Shown here in pieces: positions 32,939-35,604 of a stretch of DNA of 35,604 bases (the stretch's first letter is position 1; each line of letters starts with the position of its first letter). The notes below the pieces were generated by a model. That model was given only the letters and a program-made list of their open reading frames with translations, did not search any database and was not told the origin of the DNA. Source of the DNA: Domibacillus mangrovi (GTDB lineage: Bacteria; Bacillota; Bacilli; Bacillales; Domibacillaceae); the NCBI RefSeq assembly GCF_001906925.1, contig NZ_MRWQ01000025.1, forward strand, positions 1 to 35,604, written 5' to 3'. The translations under genes and the position numbers were made by a program.

Positions 32939-33340
32939 ATGACTAAAGCATTAAGCCAAGAACCAGGAATTCAAATTTTTAAAGCAGCAGATTTAGACAA
33001 ATTGTTTCCAAAACTAGATGTAGGTACGATCATTAACCAACCAGGAGTAAACAGCAAAATCGTTGACGTACCGGTAACAGAAACGTCAAACCCGCTTACA
33101 ATCGGTTTCTTCTCAATGTCACCAGGTGAATCATTTGATTTCTTGTATGACGTTGTAGAATACAAAGTTGTAACAAAAGGAAAGTTTATCATCCGTGATA
33201 AAGAAGGCAACCGCTACGTAGCAGAAGCAGGAGATGTTATCCTCTTCTCACCAGACTTCCCAGTTGTTTTTGATGGTGAAAGCGATGGAGAAGCAATCTA
33301 TTCGAAACATGCAGCTGCTCTTCCAGCATTTATGCAATAA
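32939..33340 (+). CDS. EutQ-like cupin domain protein
   Basis: I start it at ATG 32939 (MTKALSQEPGIQIFKAADLD), with AGGAG nine bases upstream. The 133-residue protein has one beta-barrel cupin (about 40-125), with FFSMSPGESFDFLYDVVEYK and GDVILFSPDFPVVFDGE as the two cupin motifs. Most metal ligands of cupin motif 1 are replaced (E and Y rather than two His), as in EutQ of ethanolamine utilisation. No eut genes are near. It is monocistronic, preceded by two Spo0A boxes and closed by a terminator. Confidence 0.75.
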   Translation: MTKALSQEPGIQIFKAADLDKLFPKLDVGTIINQPGVNSKIVDVPVTETSNPLTIGFFSMSPGESFDFLYDVVEYKVVTKGKFIIRDKEGNRYVAEAGDVILFSPDFPVVFDGESDGEAIYSKHAAALPAFMQ

Positions 33341-33357
33341 TATAGTGAGAGAACTTT

Positions 33358-33406
33358 TAGGCAGTTTGTGTCCATCTATCATATGGGCATGGACTGCCTA
33401 TTTTTT
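33358..33406 (+). terminator. Terminator of the cupin gene
   Basis: TAGGCAGT ... CCAT and ATGG ... ACTGCCTA form a two-part stem ending at 33400, followed by TTTTTT. Confidence 0.8.
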
Positions 33407-33449
33407 ATGTCCTGTAGGGTTCTGCGTACTCAAAAGCAAGACCAAAGCA

Positions 33450-33486
33450 AAAAAAAGAGGGGTTTACTTAGCCGAGTAAACCCCTT
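33450..33486 (-). terminator. Second strong hairpin, terminator for the minus strand
   Basis: AGGGGTTTACT (33458-33468) pairs with AGTAAACCCCT (33475-33485); on the minus strand it is followed by CTTTTTTTT. It would stop transcripts coming from the right. Confidence 0.7.
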
Positions 33487-33882
33487 AAAAGAGTGGATTC
33501 ATCCCGTCTATACAGGATGATATAGTCCTGTACACAAGAGATGAATCTCATGACTGTTTATAGAATAACACATAAATTTTCATTTGTGTATCCTTTTATT
33601 TACTTTTTTTGCTTAAAATACATTTATCGAAAGAGGCAGAACTTAGGCGAACAACTTTTGAGAGATAAACAGACTGTCAAGAGGGCAAGGTCTGTGCCAA
33701 CTACGCCATTCGACTGGCGATACGTTTTTCTTTTTTCCATTTCTTTTAGGTTGTGTCTAAAAACTAAAAACATAAAATAAGCGTTGCCTCGTCTTGGTAT
33801 TTTGGCTACAATCATATCCATCAGATTGAGGAGATGGAAATATGATGGCGAAACGGTATAAAATAGAATATCATCATAGGTG

Positions 33883-34004
33883 GATAGAATGTTGAAGATT
33901 TTACGTTGTAGACGAATTTCCTACAACAACCTTATATCTTCCGTTTTTAAAGAGCAATTTGTACAAGTACATGATGGCCAATATTTTGGCTAACGCCTAC
34001 CGAC
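33883..34004. repeat. 122-bp structured direct repeat, copy 1
   Basis: Aligns without gaps to 34323-34444 at about 90% of positions. Both contain a long imperfect hairpin (GAAGAT ... GTTGTAG ... CTACAAC ... ATCTTC) and a second small GCCA/TGGC-type hairpin. The conserved pairing points to an RNA structure. Confidence 0.7.
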
Positions 34005-34037
34005 AAAAGATAAAATCTGAAGGAGAGAGATCTTGGA

Positions 34038-34175
34038 ATGGAAAAACATAAGTTAAAGAAAATCTGTGAAGAATTGAATTTGTATAATCAAATTATTCCG
34101 TACAGCAGTGATGAAGGTGTGCTTTTCGTAAACAGCAATACTATTTTGAACTACCCCCACTTAGCGAACGCTTGA
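34038..34175 (+). pseudogene. Truncated gene start interrupted by IS605-like sequence
   Basis: GAAGGAGAG precedes an ATG reading MEKHKLKKICEELNLYNQII, then PYSSDEGVLFVNSNTILNY, after which the frame enters the IS605-like end and stops. A stretch at 34521-34570 (KYFNYERERIQRVLSNIFAK in one frame) could be part of the lost remainder, as could 34537-34674. Confidence 0.45.
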
Positions 34176-34322
34176 AGTGGAGGATTCCTGCGAACACGAG
34201 TGTATCCACCCGTTATCTTAGCAGGCTCACTCCGTAGTCCCTACGGTTAGAAGTTTCTTGTACGTTGACTCGCCACGCTCCCTACTTTCGCTTGGTTTTC
34301 GCCACTTCGGTGAGCGTGGGAC
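34146..34322 (-). mobile_element. IS200/IS605-type element end with guide-RNA-like structured flank
   Basis: Starts with TTGAACTACCCCCACTT and a CCACTT ... AAGTGG hairpin (to 34181), then carries further hairpins, CCGTAG/CTACGG (about 34231-34245) and CCACGCTC ... GAGCGTGG (about 34273-34319). Such structured ends on the strand that would carry tnpB are typical of IS605/IS1341-like elements and their omega RNAs. No TnpB or IscB frame remains. Confidence 0.5.
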
Positions 34323-34444
34323 GATAGAACGTTGAAGATTTTACGTTGTAGACGAATTCCCTACAACAACCTTATATCTTCAGTTTTCAAAGAGCTATCT
34401 GTACAAGTACATGATAACAAATAGTTTGGCTATCGCCAACCGAC
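34323..34444. repeat. 122-bp structured direct repeat, copy 2
   Basis: See copy 1; here the repeat directly abuts the IS605-like structured segment and is followed by a further stem region (34467-34510, CCCTTCACGTTCC ... GGAAGGAGTG) related to sequence at 31420-31465. Confidence 0.7.
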
Positions 34445-34536
34445 ATTCCTCTCTCACCTACTCACTGGGCTACACCCTTCACGTTCCTCGAGGAAGGAGT
34501 GTTCTGTCGGAAAAAGATAAAAAGTATTTTAATTAT

Positions 34537-34674
34537 GAAAGGGAAAGAATTCAAAGAGTTTTATCGAATATTTTTGCAAAATAAAGGTGACAGGGATGAA
34601 TTACTTAAATTTTTAACTGTGTGTGCTACAGAAATAGCAAATAATGGTTATGGATTCACGGACAGTCTTTGAAA
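34537..34674 (+). pseudogene. 45-aa gene stump
   Basis: Frame from ATG 34537 reads MKGKEFKEFYRIFLQNKGDR, then DELLKFLTVCATEIANNGYG and stops after FTDSL. No ribosome binding site is in place. Composition looks coding; it may be the C-terminal end of the gene begun at 34038. Confidence 0.35.
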
Positions 34675-34705
34675 AAAGCCCCCGATCCGTTGAACTGTAC
34701 TGAAC

Positions 34706-34755
34706 TGCCCCATCTAAATAGGGACCTTTTTAAATGTCCCTATTTAGATGGGGCA
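34706..34755. repeat. 20-bp perfect stem-loop
   Basis: Perfect 20-bp arms (34706-34725 and 34736-34755; the left begins TGCCCCATCTAA) around a 10-base loop. Just before it lies TTGAACTGTACTGAAC. It looks like two insertion-sequence ends brought together, or an insertion-element hairpin; a terminator is less likely because no T-run follows. Confidence 0.6.
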
Positions 34756-34819
34756 TTACCTTTTGCCTATTTAATGACACCCATCTATCAAAGAAAAAGT
34801 GTTTCTTTAAAAAACAAAT

Positions 34820-34839
34820 GGTTCTGTTGCACCAGAACC
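34820..34839. mobile_element. Abutted IS6-family terminal repeats
   Basis: GGTTCTGTTGCACCAGAACC joins a left IS6 end (GGTTCTGTTGCA) with a right one (TGCACCAGAACC), sharing TGCA. The right end equals that of the remnant at 14043-14058. Confidence 0.6.
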
Positions 34840-34893
34840 TGAGTCCATACATTTATGGATATGCTCGGGTAAGTACCCTTCAGAAAAATTTAG
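34839..34893 (+). pseudogene. N-terminal fragment of a serine recombinase
   Basis: The frame reads LSPYIYGYARVSTLQKNL, the first strand and nucleophile loop (YARVST) of a resolvase/invertase. It has no start codon and decays after about 17 residues. It begins directly at the IS6 end. Confidence 0.65.
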
Positions 34894-34994
34894 TTATTAA
34901 GTTATATTTAGGAAAATTTATATTGATCTATGTAATTTTTTATAAGATAATATTGGTGAGTATTATGTGCTGTATCTTTTGAAGGAGATTTTAG

Positions 34995-35594
34995 ATGAGT
35001 ACAAGGGGCAGAAAAAAAGGGGCTAGCGGTGAACAGAGCAGAGCCCTATTACTTACAATCGCTGCAGAAGAATTTGCACATAAAGGTTATTATGAAACAA
35101 AAATTAGCACAATCGTTCAAAGGGCTGGCTTAACGCAGCCAACATTTTACCTTTACTCTAAAAGCAAAGAGGCAGTATTCCAGGAATTAATCGATTCGTT
35201 TAGCAAAGGGCTATCTGATCTTACGATTGAGAGTCGCTTAGAGACGGGAATTCATGTCAATTCCTTACCAATAAGGATTACAAAAGGGTTAACAGGAATC
35301 TTTACTTTTTTTTCTGAGAATCAAAATTTAACACGCATCGGATTCTTTCATTCTTCAGAGGCTGAAGAGATTAAAAAACAGTTAGCGCTGCAAATAAGAG
35401 AAAACTTAATTTCTGAAGTAGATAATGGTTATTTTCGACCTGAAATGGACATGTGTTTAATCGCTGAGATTATAGTTGGCACGATTGAGCGCCTCACACT
35501 CACTGTATTATTTACGGGTATAAAAGAACCCAAAGACATTGCATCTGAGGTTGTTCATCTTTTTTTGAACGGAACGTTATCAAAAAGGGAGTAG
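34995..35594 (+). CDS. TetR-family transcriptional regulator
   Basis: A 199-residue repressor. The N-terminal DNA-binding domain (about 10-57) has ALLLTIAAEEFAHKGYYETK and STIVQRAGLTQPTFYLYSKS, the classic TetR HTH, followed by KEAVFQELIDSF. The rest is the all-helical ligand and dimer domain. AAGGAG precedes the ATG by nine bases. Its regulated gene is not in view; the window ends 10 bases after the stop. The function of the ligand cannot be told. Confidence 0.9.
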   Translation: MSTRGRKKGASGEQSRALLLTIAAEEFAHKGYYETKISTIVQRAGLTQPTFYLYSKSKEAVFQELIDSFSKGLSDLTIESRLETGIHVNSLPIRITKGLTGIFTFFSENQNLTRIGFFHSSEAEEIKKQLALQIRENLISEVDNGYFRPEMDMCLIAEIIVGTIERLTLTVLFTGIKEPKDIASEVVHLFLNGTLSKRE

Positions 35595-35604
35595 TGATTT
35601 ACTG

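Larger units (their letters stand above)
33487..34994. other. Decayed region rich in mobile-element debris
   Basis: About 1.5 kb with no intact gene. It holds a CGCCA-loop-TGGCG hairpin with T-run (about 33704-33735), two 122-bp direct repeats, a truncated gene start, an IS605-like end with strongly structured flank, a second gene stump (34537-34674), a 20-bp perfect stem, fused IS6 ends and a resolvase fragment. Confidence 0.6.

Noticed and set aside
33624-33735. tRNA-like look of the segment with CCAACTACGCCATTCGACTGGCG
   Set aside because: No consistent cloverleaf, no T-loop GGTTCGA and no anticodon stem; the CGCCA/TGGCG hairpin followed by T-runs is better read as a terminator.
1-35604. 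CRISPR array
   Set aside because: Repeats present are few, palindromic or 122 bp long; no regular repeat-spacer pattern and no cas genes.

Overview
The window looks like part of a plasmid from an endospore-forming, low-GC Gram-positive rod (Bacillaceae, Bacillus/Priestia-like). Reasons: strong AGGAGG-type ribosome binding sites; an archaeo-eukaryotic-primase-like replication protein at 3882-5174 flanked by repeated TTCGAA-centred boxes; two site-specific recombinases, each with its own dyad sites; remnants of IS6 and IS200/IS605-type elements; and a sporulation flavour (Spo0E-like protein, cell-wall amidase, SLH protein, Spo0A-box pair). The species cannot be fixed from the sequence.

Left part (1-14060), plasmid backbone: a DUF1659 / DUF2922 / YvrJ / amidase cluster (205-1604); a small tyrosine recombinase with a 12-bp-arm dyad just upstream; a long non-coding stretch with repeats, two tiny ORFs and terminators; the replication gene; a small membrane protein; a three-gene DUF2089-type regulatory operon; a secreted SLH-domain protein; an orphan PAS histidine kinase; a serine resolvase with an adjacent res-like region and a broken ribbon-helix-helix gene; a zeta-toxin-like gene broken by a frameshift and a stop codon, behind an intact 57-aa partner; and an IS6-family transposase remnant.

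Central part (14556-31125), a self-contained urea/nickel island. A 967-aa regulator (start codon apparently CTG) fuses a UrtA/AmiC-type urea/amide receptor to a sigma-54 AAA+ activator and a Fis-type HTH. Opposite to it lie a five-gene nickel-type ABC transporter, a UreH/NicO nickel permease, a UreI/AmiS urea channel and a urease operon ureD-F-A-B-(Spo0E-like)-C-E-G. A near-consensus sigma-54 promoter (30869-30885) lies upstream of ureD, and a 15-bp-arm inverted repeat about 185-240 bp further upstream is a good enhancer candidate for the receptor-activator. The picture is urea sensed in the cytoplasm by the fused receptor, sigma-54 transcription of urease, nickel supplied by two transporters and urea by the channel. 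Peculiarities are a 33-residue C-terminal extension on UreA, a Spo0E-like gene inside the operon, and a ureF with no ordinary start codon.

Right part (31126-35604), a scrapyard plus two intact genes: a gene split by one in-frame TGA, the tail of a lost gene, a second copy of the TTCGAA repeat pair in inverted orientation, a cupin gene behind two Spo0A boxes, structured 122-bp direct repeats linked to IS605/OMEGA-like ends, a 20-bp perfect stem-loop, fused IS6 ends next to a resolvase fragment, and a TetR regulator.
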